A DNA stretch of 64,000 bases from Hwanghaeella grinnelliae (GCF_004005845.1 NZ_SADE01000003.1:1-64000); one strand, 5' to 3'. Positions 16,849 to 26,551 are shown, counted from the stretch's first letter. Notes: generated by a model not told the origin, from the letters alone. Made by a program: numbers and translations.

Positions 16849-17685
16849 ATGCATATCGCCAAATTGGTCCCCGGTATGGAGACATCAGACGGGGCAGGCG
16901 TGCGGCTGACTCGAATGATCGGGACACCGCAGGTCGATATGGTCGACCCTTTCCTGATGTTGGACCGCTTCGACAATGACGATCCCGGTGCCTATGTCGG
17001 CGGCTTTCCCGACCACCCCCACCGTGGATTTGAGACGGTAACGATCATGCTGGACGGCAAGATGCGTCATCGCGACTCGACCGGCGGCGAAGGCGTGATC
17101 GGACCGGGTGACGTTCAATGGATGACGGCCGGTCGCGGCATCATACATTCGGAAATGCCGGAACAGATCGAAGGCCGGATGCGCGGGTTTCAGCTTTGGG
17201 TAAATCTCCCTGCATCCGAGAAGATGAACCCACCCGCCTATCAGGACATTACGGTCGATACGATCCCCGTGGTGGAAGATGCCGGCGTGCGTGTCCATGT
17301 CGTCGCTGGAACCTATGGCGCCGCGGAGGGCCCGGCTAAATCACACACCCCAATTCGTCTCCTTCGTGTGGAGTTGGCACCGGAAACCGCTTGGACGGTC
17401 AAGACGGAACCGGGCCGGAACACATTCTTCTGCCTATACGAAGGCAGCGTCACGGGAGCGGACAATCAGGGCAGCGACAAGGAAGCGATTGCCCCTTCCC
17501 TAGCCGTCCTGGCGGGAACCGGCGAAACCACGCTGACGGCTGGTTCGAAAGGCGCGGCTCTGTTCCTCGGCGAAGGGGTTCCAATCGGTGAGCCGGTTGC
17601 GCGGTACGGGCCTTTCGTCATGAACTCGAAGGATGAACTGATCCAGGCGTTCCAGGATTTCGAGAGCGGACGGCTCGGAACCTGA
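16849..17685 (+). CDS. Pirin family protein
   Basis: Protein of 278 aa with a bicupin fold. The N-terminal cupin carries the pirin metal motif: DHPHRGFETVT (His56 and His58) and later GIIHSEMP (His and Glu). The C-terminal pirin domain follows. Some bacterial pirins act as quercetinases, others bind regulators; the activity here is not determined. AAGGAG sits 9 bases before the ATG. The flavodoxin-like gene begins shortly downstream, so they may be co-transcribed. Confidence 0.93.
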   Translation: MHIAKLVPGMETSDGAGVRLTRMIGTPQVDMVDPFLMLDRFDNDDPGAYVGGFPDHPHRGFETVTIMLDGKMRHRDSTGGEGVIGPGDVQWMTAGRGIIHSEMPEQIEGRMRGFQLWVNLPASEKMNPPAYQDITVDTIPVVEDAGVRVHVVAGTYGAAEGPAKSHTPIRLLRVELAPETAWTVKTEPGRNTFFCLYEGSVTGADNQGSDKEAIAPSLAVLAGTGETTLTAGSKGAALFLGEGVPIGEPVARYGPFVMNSKDELIQAFQDFESGRLGT

Positions 17686-17727
17686 CGGGATAAATACAGG
17701 ATCGGTATTGCCGCGCCGGACGGCGTC

Positions 17728-18213
17728 GTGAAGACTGAAGCAATGAGCGGCGAGAAAACACTACTGGCGGTCATACACGCCCCGTCACCCAATACAAAAC
17801 GGCTGCGGGACGCGGTCGCCAAGGGCGCGAGCCATCCCGATGTTTCCGGAATAGCCGTCACGTGCCTGTCTCCCTTCGAGACGACGCCCGACCATGTCAT
17901 GGCCGCCGACGCGATCATCTTGGGAACGACGGAAAACCTTGGGTATATGTCTGGCGCGCTGAAGGACTTCTTCGATCGGTGTTACTATCCCGTCTTGGAG
18001 GCAAAGCAAGGCACGCCGTACTGCCTGTTCATCCGCGCGGGACACGACGGCACAGGGACCCGCAAGGGCGTCGAGACCATCGTTACCGGATTGCGTTGGA
18101 AAGCTGTGATGGACCCATTGATATGCCGCGGCGACTGGGATGAGGGGTTTGTCCCGCAGTGTGAGGAATTGGGCCTGACGATGGCTGCCGGCTTGGAAGC
18201 CGGTGTGTTTTAG
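17728..18213 (+). CDS. Flavodoxin-like NAD(P)H-dependent FMN oxidoreductase
   Basis: Protein of up to 161 aa. A flavodoxin-type FMN phosphate loop (HAPSPNTKRL) near residue 20 and the isoalloxazine-binding segment GTTENLGYMSGALKDFFDR place it in the flavodoxin/NADPH-dependent FMN reductase fold. The substrate is unknown. The start is either GTG at 17728 or ATG at 17743; neither has a strong ribosome-binding site. It lies 42 bases after the pirin gene on the same strand. Confidence 0.82.
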   Translation: MKTEAMSGEKTLLAVIHAPSPNTKRLRDAVAKGASHPDVSGIAVTCLSPFETTPDHVMAADAIILGTTENLGYMSGALKDFFDRCYYPVLEAKQGTPYCLFIRAGHDGTGTRKGVETIVTGLRWKAVMDPLICRGDWDEGFVPQCEELGLTMAAGLEAGVF

Positions 18214-18249
18214 CCGATCGCCAGGCTCAACATTGCAAAAAAACCGTAA

Positions 18250-18702
18250 TTACGACCCTGCCTTGTCGGCGATAGCTTTCGCCAGCATGTCCCGCTCCTT
18301 ACAGCCGGACGGGCACAGAGCGTCGAGCTTCGCCAGTTGCTCCTTCGCCAAATCCATCTGACCCTGCTGCAGATACAACTCGCCAAGATACTCGTTGGCG
18401 TCGATATGATCGGGGTCCAATGTGAGCGCGCGCTCATACGCGTCCCACGCCAAATCAAACTTCTCTGCGCCCTGCATACGATAACTGAATCCCAACATGT
18501 TCCATATGTCCGGGTTTTGCCGATCCAGCTTCAACGCATCCTTCAACTGATACACGGCGTATCGGTAATTCTCTTTCTTGATGGCAGCCGTGGCTCGGCG
18601 CATGAAGTCTTCCGGCTTGTCCGGGGCATCGGCCCAGCTTTGACCGGAGCATAGAATTCCGAGGGAAATGGTCGACGCTGCAAGAATTCGAAAAAATGGC
18701 AT
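18250..18702 (-). CDS. Secreted tetratricopeptide-repeat protein
   Basis: Protein of 150 aa from the ATG at 18702, chosen because GGAGGAGAA precedes it and the next residues form a signal peptide (FFRILAASTISLGILCSGQSW with an Ala site). The mature part holds two to three TPR units, such as YAVYQLKDALKLDRQNPDIW and AWDAYERALTLDPDHIDANEY. TPRs mediate protein contacts; a periplasmic scaffolding role is plausible. It converges with the flavodoxin-like gene. Confidence 0.85.
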   Translation of the reverse strand: MPFFRILAASTISLGILCSGQSWADAPDKPEDFMRRATAAIKKENYRYAVYQLKDALKLDRQNPDIWNMLGFSYRMQGAEKFDLAWDAYERALTLDPDHIDANEYLGELYLQQGQMDLAKEQLAKLDALCPSGCKERDMLAKAIADKAGS

Positions 18703-18929
18703 GAGGGATTCTCCTCCATCAAATGTCTCCGGCTCGGTTCCCGAAGCCCAACCAGGACGGTTTATCGATACACCCCCAACACGCGTATCATTATACCAAG
18801 GCGAATTGATTGCGATCAAAGATTTTTACCGAGAATGCCTGACAATTAGCGCCTTTCCTGCTGATCCCCCATTGGATAGGGTTTTAGCCAATCGAGGAAA
18901 CGCTCCCACAACAATTGAAAGACAAAACA

Positions 18930-19430
18930 ATGTCGACGACTTTGGAAAGCTTTGCCGCATCCTGCAAAACAGTGCTGACGGAACAGCCGGGAAAACCCGG
19001 TTGGGAAGCCGTGTGCGGACTGGTCCGGGAAGCCTTGGCGGACAAGGAATTCGTTTCGACTTACATCCTTAGCTCTACTGAGAAACGGAAGATCGCCTAT
19101 GAAGACCCCGATCTAGGTTTCTGCGTCTGTATCCACACCTATGACGGTGCCGCCAAGGGCGCCCCGCATGATCATGGTCCCACCTGGGCGATATACGGAC
19201 AGGCGGAAGGCGAAACGGAGATGACGGATTGGGAGATGATAACCCCACCGTCGGACGGAAAACCGGGCAAAGTGCGGCAAACCAGGAGCTACGTCATGAA
19301 ACCGGGTGATGCGCACCTTTATGAACCGGGCGACATACACGCCCCCTTGCGGGAACATCCCACGCGGCTGTTGCGAATCGAAGGGGCCAATACCGACAAG
19401 ATTGACCGCACGCCGATGGAGCCCGCTTAA
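18930..19430 (+). CDS. Cupin-fold protein, cysteine/thiol dioxygenase-like
   Basis: Protein of 166 aa from the ATG at 18930 (a TTG at 18915 is also open). Cupin motif 1 is GAPHDHGPTWAIYGQ, supplying two histidines, and motif 2 is LYEPGDIHAP with a third histidine, consistent with a three-His iron site of thiol dioxygenase relatives. I cannot tell which thiol, if any, is oxidised. A perfect hairpin terminator follows 20 bases after the stop. Confidence 0.7.
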   Translation: MSTTLESFAASCKTVLTEQPGKPGWEAVCGLVREALADKEFVSTYILSSTEKRKIAYEDPDLGFCVCIHTYDGAAKGAPHDHGPTWAIYGQAEGETEMTDWEMITPPSDGKPGKVRQTRSYVMKPGDAHLYEPGDIHAPLREHPTRLLRIEGANTDKIDRTPMEPA

Positions 19431-19450
19431 AAGCCGCATCTGGCATGAAA

Positions 19451-19480
19451 AACGCCGCGGCCAGAGCCGCGGCGTTTTTT
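19451..19480 (+). terminator. Intrinsic terminator, probably bidirectional
   Basis: AACGCCGCGGC and GCCGCGGCGTT form a perfect 11-bp stem around CAGA. Six Ts end the plus-strand side, and an A-run on the other side provides Us for the minus strand. It lies between convergent genes (cupin and SDR). Confidence 0.93.
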
Positions 19481-19505
19481 GTTCCGGATAGCCGGCAATG
19501 TTGGC

Positions 19506-20261
19506 TTAGCCGCGCCCCATGAAGGGCATCAAGTTCGCCATGATCGTCATGGTCTGGATCGACGTATCCAAGGGCAAAGACGCCATTTGAACCACAGCGT
19601 CACCGACATGGGCGACATCCATCCGAGGTTCGACTTTCGTTGTGCCGTCAGGCTGCGGAACACCTTCGGTCATGCGTTCGGTCATCGGCGTCGCTGCATT
19701 TCCGATATCGATCTGATTGCAGCAGATATTGTACCGACGGCCGTCCAACGCGGTCGTCTTGGTGATGCCGGTCACCCCGTGTTTCGTCGCCGTATAAGCT
19801 ATTGAGAACGGCCGCGGCACATGCGCGGAAATCGACCCGTTGTTGATAATGCGGCCACCCTGCGGATCCTGGTTCTTCATGATGCCGAAAGCAGCACGCG
19901 TGCACAGGAAAACACCGGTTAAATTCACATCGACAACCGCTTTCCACTGATCGACGGAAAGTTCATCCATGTCGATGGCAGGCGCCCCCATGCCTGCGTT
20001 GTTGAACGTAACGTCCAACCGGCCAAAGGTCGCGACGGTCTTGTCAAACAGCGCTTGCACCGCATCCGCGTCGGCCACATCGGTCGGCACCACAAGGGCG
20101 CGGTCGCCGGCGCCCGACATGCTCGCCGTCTCCTCCAGGACATCTGCCCGCCGCCCGGCAAGTGCCACCGAATACCCATCCTTCAACAGCGCCAGGGCGG
20201 CCGCGCGTCCGACCCCCGTTCCCGCGCCCGTAACCACTGCAACCTTGCCATTTCCTGACAT
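19506..20261 (-). CDS. Short-chain dehydrogenase/reductase
   Basis: Protein of 251 aa. The nucleotide-binding loop is [12 protein letters not shown], followed by FNNAGMG, catalytic Ser in NGSISAH, and Tyr-x3-Lys in YTATKHG. It is a cytoplasmic NAD(P)-dependent oxidoreductase with unknown substrate. The start at 20261 follows GGGAGGAATTTGGT; a longer frame to 20291 lacks a site. It lies 80 bases downstream of the zinc alcohol dehydrogenase gene on the same strand, and a joint alcohol/ketone oxidation role is possible (inference). Confidence 0.88.
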   Translation of the reverse strand: MSGNGKVAVVTGAGTGVGRAAALALLKDGYSVALAGRRADVLEETASMSGAGDRALVVPTDVADADAVQALFDKTVATFGRLDVTFNNAGMGAPAIDMDELSVDQWKAVVDVNLTGVFLCTRAAFGIMKNQDPQGGRIINNGSISAHVPRPFSIAYTATKHGVTGITKTTALDGRRYNICCNQIDIGNAATPMTERMTEGVPQPDGTTKVEPRMDVAHVGDAVVQMASLPLDTSIQTMTIMANLMPFMGRG

Positions 20262-20341
20262 ACCAAATTCCTCCCTAATTGTATCCGCCACGTGACACCG
20301 CGGCGCCCCCCCGGACAGGCCGGGAAACAGTGCCGTTCAGA

Positions 20342-21421
20342 CTAGAATAGAATGACGTTCCTCAGGGCTTCGCCCCGTTTTGTCGAGGCGAGCGCCTCGT
20401 TTATGCCATCTAGGGGATACCGGTTCGTGATCAACTCGTCCAGTTTCAAGCGCCCTTGCCGGTAAAGCGAGATGAGGTTCGGAATATCGACGCCGATCCG
20501 ACTGGTTCCCATTTTCGATCCCAATATACGTTGGTTCGATGCGGCAACGGTTCCGGGATCGACTTCCGCCATAACGCCGCTTGGCGGCATGCCGACCAAG
20601 ACAATCGCCCCACCGCGCGCCGCCATCGGGAAGGCCTGTTGAAAAGCCGGTTTGGCGCCGACGGTCACGAAGACATAATCCGCGCCGCGCCCGCCGGTCA
20701 GGCCGCGCACCTTCTCGATCGCATCATCCCCGGCGGCCTGAACCGCGTGGGTCGCACCGAACCGCAGGGCGGTCTCTAGCTTCACATCGCTGATATCCAG
20801 GGCAACGATTGTCCGCGCCCCGGCGATCGCCGCCCCCTGTACGGTGTTCAACCCGACCCCGCCGGCGCCGATCACCACGACTGTGGCCCCCGGCGGCACC
20901 TTGGCAGTGTTCGCGACGGCGCCATAACCCGTGATCACGCCGCATGCCAGCAACGAGCCCACATCGAACCCCATATCTGTGGGCATGGCGACAATCTGCG
21001 ATTCGTGAACGGTGACCGCCTCGGCAAAAGCGCCGGTTTCCATTCCCTGGACCAAACGCTCACCGCTTTTACTCGTAAGGACAGAGGCGCTGTCCAGGGG
21101 CACCTCCCCTTCACAAGAAACCGGAACACCCTGCATGCAGGAAATGCAATGACCGCAAGAACGGATCAGCGTCACCACAACCGGCTGCCCCGGCTTTACC
21201 GCGGTAACACCCGCACCGACAGAGCGGACGACACCGGCGGCTTCGTGCCCATAGACGGCCGGCAGCGTTCCGCCCCAAGCGCCATCGATAAAGAAGATGT
21301 CGCTGTGACATATCGCACAGGCTTTGATGTCGACGGTGACTTCCCCGGGACCTGCGGGCAGAAGATCTATGTCCTCAAGGGAGAGGGGTTTTCCGAACTC
21401 GCGGCAAACGGCTGCCTTCAT
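20342..21421 (-). CDS. Zinc-dependent alcohol dehydrogenase (MDR family)
   Basis: Protein of 359 aa. Catalytic zinc ligands are in CAICHSD and GHEAAG. The structural zinc loop is CGHCISCMQGVPVSC with four cysteines. The Rossmann motif is GAGGVGLNTVQGA. The layout fits class III-like or aryl-alcohol dehydrogenases. Substrate is not determined. GGGGAG sits about 9 bases before the ATG. It diverges from the enolase-superfamily gene and precedes the SDR gene. Confidence 0.92.
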   Translation of the reverse strand: MKAAVCREFGKPLSLEDIDLLPAGPGEVTVDIKACAICHSDIFFIDGAWGGTLPAVYGHEAAGVVRSVGAGVTAVKPGQPVVVTLIRSCGHCISCMQGVPVSCEGEVPLDSASVLTSKSGERLVQGMETGAFAEAVTVHESQIVAMPTDMGFDVGSLLACGVITGYGAVANTAKVPPGATVVVIGAGGVGLNTVQGAAIAGARTIVALDISDVKLETALRFGATHAVQAAGDDAIEKVRGLTGGRGADYVFVTVGAKPAFQQAFPMAARGGAIVLVGMPPSGVMAEVDPGTVAASNQRILGSKMGTSRIGVDIPNLISLYRQGRLKLDELITNRYPLDGINEALASTKRGEALRNVILF

Positions 21422-21615
21422 ATTTACTCACTCCCCATAGTTGCGCATCCTGCGCAGATCGTCGCTGGCGGTTTCCGAAGTCAGTTTCTAACGCAGGAAT
21501 TTTGTTGCAGGGGGTGAAGAAGTTTCATCCCCTGCGCGACAGAAATCACGCTAACAAAGCCGCAACCGAGTCCGAGCCCCATAAAGTAAATCTGAAAGTA
21601 AATCAGGACGCAAAA

Positions 21616-22818
21616 ATGAAAATCGCAGACGCCAAGACTTTCGTCGTTGGAAATCCGCCACCGCATTTCGGCGGTCGATATTTTCTATTCGTCAAACTCG
21701 TCACCGATACGGGCATCATCGGATATGGAGAGATTTATTGCGCCACCTTCGGGCCCCATACGGTCGCCCAGATGGCGCAGGATGTCATCGACCGCCATTT
21801 CATTGGAGCCGATCCCTTCAAAATTGAAACCCTGTGGCGTCGCACCTATGGCAGCGGCTATACGCTGCGCCCCGATGCCAGTTTGATGGGTGTATTGAGC
21901 GGGATAGAGACCGCCTGCTGGGACATCATCGGCAAGGCGGTGGACAAGCCCGTCTACGATCTGTTGGGCGGGAAGGTGCATGAGCGGATCCGCTCCTACA
22001 CCTACATTTATCCCAAGGCCGACGATGACGCGCATGTTTACAGCGACCCCGACGCGGCGGCACAGCGCGCGGCGGAATATGTCGCCCAAGGCTTTACTGC
22101 GGTCAAATTCGACCCGGCGGGGCCCTACACGGTGTTCGATCCGCGCCAGCCCTCGCTAGAAGCATTGGAGCGCTCAGAACTTTTCGTGAAAAAAATCCGC
22201 GAGGCGGTCGGCACGAAAGCTGACATGTTGTTCGGAACCCATGGCCAATTCACCACCGCCGGCGCCATCCGCCTGGCGCGCCGGCTTGAAGCCTACGATC
22301 CCTTATGGTTCGAGGAACCAACCCCGCCCGAGGTGCCGGAAGAAATGGCACGCGTCGCCCGGCAGACGACAATCCCCATCGCAACCGGCGAGCGACTGAC
22401 AACGAAATACGAATTCGCCCGTGTGCTCCAGCTTCAGGCGGCATCCATTCTGCAAATGGCACTCGGCCGCGTCGGCGGCATCCTGGAAGCGAAGAAAATC
22501 GCAGGGATGGCGGAAACGCACTACGCGCAGATCGCGCCACATCTGTATTGCGGCCCGATCGAAGGCGCCGCCAATGCCCAATTGGCGACCTGCACACCCA
22601 ACTTCCTAATTCTGGAAGGTATCCAGACTTGGGGCGGCTTCCATGCCGACATCCTGAAGAAGCCGGTGCAATGGGAGGACGGTTACGTCATTCCGTCGAC
22701 TGAACCGGGAATCGGCGTGGAGCTAAATGAAGAGGTTGCGGAAGCACACCCCTATACGGATACGCCGCTGCATTTGGAAATGGGCGCCAATCCGGTCAAT
22801 CCGGGCGAGGACATTTAG
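21616..22818 (+). CDS. Mandelate racemase/muconate lactonizing enzyme (enolase superfamily), atypical active site
   Basis: Protein of 400 aa from the ATG at 21616 (AGGACG just upstream). The capping domain and TIM barrel are complete and in the usual order. The metal-ligand glutamates are present in WFEEP (about 233) and the following GER (Glu259), and a His is present in APHL (308). However, the usual first-ligand Asp is Gly207 in FGTHGQ, the second Lys of the KxK pair is Asp166 (VKFD), and the dyad Asp before RVGG is Ala282. A specific sugar-acid dehydratase should therefore not be assumed. Downstream lie DUF4197 and class II aldolase genes. Confidence 0.88.
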   Translation: MKIADAKTFVVGNPPPHFGGRYFLFVKLVTDTGIIGYGEIYCATFGPHTVAQMAQDVIDRHFIGADPFKIETLWRRTYGSGYTLRPDASLMGVLSGIETACWDIIGKAVDKPVYDLLGGKVHERIRSYTYIYPKADDDAHVYSDPDAAAQRAAEYVAQGFTAVKFDPAGPYTVFDPRQPSLEALERSELFVKKIREAVGTKADMLFGTHGQFTTAGAIRLARRLEAYDPLWFEEPTPPEVPEEMARVARQTTIPIATGERLTTKYEFARVLQLQAASILQMALGRVGGILEAKKIAGMAETHYAQIAPHLYCGPIEGAANAQLATCTPNFLILEGIQTWGGFHADILKKPVQWEDGYVIPSTEPGIGVELNEEVAEAHPYTDTPLHLEMGANPVNPGEDI

Positions 22819-22895
22819 GGATTTTGCATGTAAAAGGACGGGACAAGGTGCACAAGCACTATCGCATTTTCGTTTGAGAGATGGAGACCCCTTCC

Positions 22896-23642
22896 ATGCT
22901 GCGTTACATCGCCCCCTTGATCATTGGCGCCGGTCTTTTAGCCGCTCCCGCTTCCGCCGCCGGCCTGTTCGACAAAGCCAAGGATCTGCTGCAGTCCGGG
23001 ACTGGTGGCAGCGATAGCGGCGGCGCAGCCGGCGCGTTGCTTAGTTCCGCCGAAGTATCCGACGGGCTGAAAGAAGCCCTACGCGTCGGCGCGGAACACG
23101 TAACGGCCGACCTGGGGGCCACCAACGGCTTCTTCAAGGACCCGGTCGCCTTCATCCCCCTGCCCGACAGCTTGAAGAAGGCACGCGACCTGATGAAACC
23201 GTTGGGCCTGTCTTCCCTGGGGGATGAGGTCGAGTTGCGTATGAACCGGGGGGCGGAAGCAGCCATGCCCGCCGCCAAGGAAGTACTGGTCAATGCCATC
23301 AGCAACATGACGCTTGATGACGCCAAAGGCATTTTGAACGGACCGGACGACGCCGCGACCCAATACCTGAAACGCGTCGGCGGCGGCGATATCGAAAGCC
23401 GGTTACGGCCCATCATCGACAGCACGCTGAGAGACGTCGGCGCTATCCAGGCGATGGACGCCATGCTGAGCAAGTACAAGAACATCCCCTTTGCGCCGGA
23501 CGTCACGGCCTCCCTCACCGACCATGCGACGGAAGCCGCAATGGGCGGCCTGTTCCACTATATCGCCCAGGAAGAAGCGGCGATCCGTGAGAACCCGGCG
23601 AAGCGGACTACGGACCTGCTGCAAAAAGTGTTTGCGCAATAG
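22896..23642 (+). CDS. DUF4197 secreted protein
   Basis: Protein of 248 aa. An N-terminal signal peptide (LRYIAPLIIGAGLLAAPASA) precedes a Gly/Ser-rich linker and a helical domain with the DUF4197 hallmarks: SDGLKEALRVGAEH, then FIPLPDSLKKARDLM, MNRGAEAAMPAAKEV and IPFAPDVTASLTDHATEAA. The family is widespread in Gram-negative bacteria and its function is unknown. Start 22896 follows GGAGA at 8-base spacing; the ATG at 22881 is less likely. Confidence 0.92.
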   Translation: MLRYIAPLIIGAGLLAAPASAAGLFDKAKDLLQSGTGGSDSGGAAGALLSSAEVSDGLKEALRVGAEHVTADLGATNGFFKDPVAFIPLPDSLKKARDLMKPLGLSSLGDEVELRMNRGAEAAMPAAKEVLVNAISNMTLDDAKGILNGPDDAATQYLKRVGGGDIESRLRPIIDSTLRDVGAIQAMDAMLSKYKNIPFAPDVTASLTDHATEAAMGGLFHYIAQEEAAIRENPAKRTTDLLQKVFAQ

Positions 23643-23705
23643 CGCTGTTGGTGGCGGCAGCGGACCGTCCTACACTTCACAAAAAGCAGATACTGGAGGA
23701 AGCCC

Positions 23706-24500
23706 ATGTCCATTCATGCCGTTGAGGACGCCACGCGCCCGTCACAATATTCCGAAGCCGAGTGGGATGCGCGGGTCCAACTGGCCTGCTGTTACCGATT
23801 GATCGACCATTTCGGCCTGACCGATCTGGTCTACAATCACATCACGGTTCGCCTGCCGGACGACTCTCACGATTTCGGTAAGGAAATCTTCCTGATCAAC
23901 GGGTTCGGCCTGCATTATTCGGAAATCACCGCCTCCAATCTGATCCGCGTCGACATGGACGGCGTCGCACAGGATGAATCGGACTACCCGGTGAACGGCC
24001 CCGGCTACGTGATTCATTCTGCGATCCACGGCGCCCGGCACGATGTCGCGTGCATCATTCATACCCATAGCCTCGCTGGCTGTGCGGTATCGTCCATGAA
24101 GCAGGGTTTGGTTCCCTTGGACCAACAGTCGATGATGTTCCACAACCGGGTCACCTACCACGACCTGGAAGGCATCGCGACGGATCTGGACGAACAGTCG
24201 CGCCTGATCGAAGATCTGGGCGAAAAAAACGCCATGATCCTGCGCAATCACGGCCTGCTCACCGTCGGCCGGTCGGTTGGCGAGGCGTTCCGGCGGCTCT
24301 ACTACCTGGAACGCGCCTGCAAGCTGCAAGTCCAGGCCATGCAGTCAGGCGCGGAACTATTGATCCCATCGGACAAGGTCGCCGAGCATACCGCCCACCA
24401 ATGGGATCACGGCCTGGCCCAGCAAGGCACGATCAACCCGATCGAATGGCCGGCCCTAATGCGCCTTATGCAGCGCAAGGACCCCAGTTTCATGTCGTGA
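23706..24500 (+). CDS. Class II aldolase/adducin family protein
   Basis: Protein of 264 aa. The zinc-binding histidines of class II aldolase/adducin proteins are seen in CIIHTHSLAG and ILRNHGLLTVG, with an upstream LVYNHITVRLP. Related enzymes cleave sugar phosphates or act on other hydroxy-acids; the substrate is not determined. GGAGG lies 6 bases before the ATG. It follows the DUF4197 gene by 63 bases and converges with the histidine kinase at 24530. Confidence 0.9.
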   Translation: MSIHAVEDATRPSQYSEAEWDARVQLACCYRLIDHFGLTDLVYNHITVRLPDDSHDFGKEIFLINGFGLHYSEITASNLIRVDMDGVAQDESDYPVNGPGYVIHSAIHGARHDVACIIHTHSLAGCAVSSMKQGLVPLDQQSMMFHNRVTYHDLEGIATDLDEQSRLIEDLGEKNAMILRNHGLLTVGRSVGEAFRRLYYLERACKLQVQAMQSGAELLIPSDKVAEHTAHQWDHGLAQQGTINPIEWPALMRLMQRKDPSFMS

Positions 24501-24529
24501 CGGTTTGAGGGGGAGACGCGGTTTTTGGA

Positions 24530-26551
24530 CTAACCGCTGGCGGCGGAGGCTAGCGCGACATTCGGCATGATCGTCCGTTCCGACGGGAAGGATACGCGGA
24601 CCGTCGTGCCGGCCCCCGGCTTGCTCTTCACAACCACATCGCCGTCATGCAACAAGGTCAGCTTTCGGACGAGGGAAAGACCTAGGCCCGTCCCTTCATA
24701 TTCCCGCGTCAGTGAATCTTCACCGCGGCTGAACGGTTCGAAGAGGCGCGGCAAAATCTTTTCGTCGATACCGACGCCCGTATCGATGACCTCCAAAATG
24801 ACGCACTCGCTTTCCAGGCTCCATACTACCGTGATCGAGCCACCCGACGGTGTGAATTTCACCGAATTGGAAAGCAAATTGATCAGGATCTGTTTCACCC
24901 GCCGCCCATCGGCATAGAGACGGAGGCCAACAGGGTCGACCTTCGTTTCAATGGTCAAGTTCGCCTTCGTCGCGCGCCCACCGACTAGCTTCAGGCAGGT
25001 GGCGTTGATGCCCTTCAGATCCAGTTCGTATTCTTCCAGGTCCATCGACCCGGCTTCGATCCTGGCAACGTCGAGGATATCGTTGATCAGGTCCAAAAGA
25101 TGTTGGCCCGACGCGCAGATATCTTCGGCATATTCCTGATATCGGGAATCGCTGTGAACGCCATAGACCTCTTGTGAAAGAAGGGAGCCGAAGCCGATAA
25201 CGGCATTTAGCGGCGTCCGCAATTCGTGGCTCATATTCGCCAGGAATTCCGACTTCGCACGGTTGGCGTACTCGGCCTCTTCCTTTGCGCGCCGCAAGCT
25301 CTCCTCGGCCTGTTTCAGCTTGGTCACGTCGACTGTAGACCCTTTGACGCTGATCACATCGCCGGCGGCATTCAATTCCGGCTCTGCGTGTTGATGCAGC
25401 CAGCGTCGTCCGCCATCCGGCGTCTGGAACCTGTGCACCAGATCAAAAGCCAGACCGCGGCGGAGGCAATGATCCAGCGCGATTTCAACGCTGAGTCTGT
25501 CTTCCTCATGCACGCGCGCCAGGAACTGATCGGTCGTGATTTCCTGACCGTGGAGATCGCCGAACAAGGTACCGGCGGATTCCTGCCATTCCATGATCGC
25601 ATCACCCGGATAGGCAACCCAACTGCCGACGCCGGCCATGCGGTGCGCTTCCGACAAACGACGTTTACTTTCGCGAAGCTGCACTTCCGCGCGCTTGCGG
25701 TCTTCAATCTCAGTCAGGATACCGGCGAAACGCGTCGGTTTTCCGTCGTCACCCACCATGCTTTGGCCGCGGGCATGGAACCAGCGATGGCCATGACGTG
25801 CGGTCAACAACCGTAATTCGGCGTTGTAGGGCTGCGCGGGTTCTTCGAAATGCGCTTTCAGTCCGGCCTGATACTCGTCGCGTTGCTCCTCATGCACCAG
25901 ATGCAGCAGGAATCGGCGTGCTAGTTTGTCGAAATTCGGCCGGTCAAAGCCCAGCATCTCGCTAAAGCGGGGTGAGAAATAGACCGTGTCGTTCACCAGG
26001 TCCCAATCCCAAACGCCGGCTTGGCTGACCGCAAGGTCATAGCGACGCTGATTGATCTGAAGCCTCTGTTGCGCCCGCATCCGGACGTATTCTGCGCCGA
26101 CGCGTTGGCTGACCAGACGGAAAAAGGCTTCATCGTCCGGTGAATCCTCGACAGCCGAGCGGCTTACCGCGAAAACATGACCGACGGGTTTGCCATTTTC
26201 ATCGTAGAAAACTTGTCCACGGAAACTGCATGCGCTCAACAGGCTGACCGTGTCCGAGTCCGGAAAGGCTTCCGCTAACCCATCCGGCACGAAGCCGTAC
26301 GACTCCTCCGGCGGCCGCTGAAACAAGTCGGCGCAGGGTGACGAAGCCAGTTTGTAGGATTTGGGAAGTTCGACCCCGTCCGAACTGAACTGGGCCAACA
26401 GGACGATGTCCGAACCGTCCTTGCTCAACAGGCCGATGCCCACGAATTCGCAGCCGAACCCGATGCAAACTGCCTCAGCCGCTGTCGAGAAAAAATCGGT
26501 TCCCGAATGAGAACCGGCCAATAGGGCCAATGCTTGTTCCCTATTACCCAT
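24530..26551 (-). CDS. Soluble GAF/PAS/PAS sensor histidine kinase
   Basis: Protein of 673 aa without transmembrane segments. Residues about 1-160 look GAF-like, PAS units lie at about 170-290 and 300-415 (each ending in a PAC-type segment, e.g. FAGILTEIEDRKRAE), a short coiled coil follows, then HisKA with His442 in SHELRTPLNAVIG and HATPase (N-box LINLLSNSVKF, G1 DTGVGI, G2 GTGLGL). It senses an intracellular cue. No receiver domain or partner regulator is adjacent. The start at 26551 is the first ATG; its ribosome-binding site is weak. Confidence 0.9.
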   Translation of the reverse strand: MGNREQALALLAGSHSGTDFFSTAAEAVCIGFGCEFVGIGLLSKDGSDIVLLAQFSSDGVELPKSYKLASSPCADLFQRPPEESYGFVPDGLAEAFPDSDTVSLLSACSFRGQVFYDENGKPVGHVFAVSRSAVEDSPDDEAFFRLVSQRVGAEYVRMRAQQRLQINQRRYDLAVSQAGVWDWDLVNDTVYFSPRFSEMLGFDRPNFDKLARRFLLHLVHEEQRDEYQAGLKAHFEEPAQPYNAELRLLTARHGHRWFHARGQSMVGDDGKPTRFAGILTEIEDRKRAEVQLRESKRRLSEAHRMAGVGSWVAYPGDAIMEWQESAGTLFGDLHGQEITTDQFLARVHEEDRLSVEIALDHCLRRGLAFDLVHRFQTPDGGRRWLHQHAEPELNAAGDVISVKGSTVDVTKLKQAEESLRRAKEEAEYANRAKSEFLANMSHELRTPLNAVIGFGSLLSQEVYGVHSDSRYQEYAEDICASGQHLLDLINDILDVARIEAGSMDLEEYELDLKGINATCLKLVGGRATKANLTIETKVDPVGLRLYADGRRVKQILINLLSNSVKFTPSGGSITVVWSLESECVILEVIDTGVGIDEKILPRLFEPFSRGEDSLTREYEGTGLGLSLVRKLTLLHDGDVVVKSKPGAGTTVRVSFPSERTIMPNVALASAASG

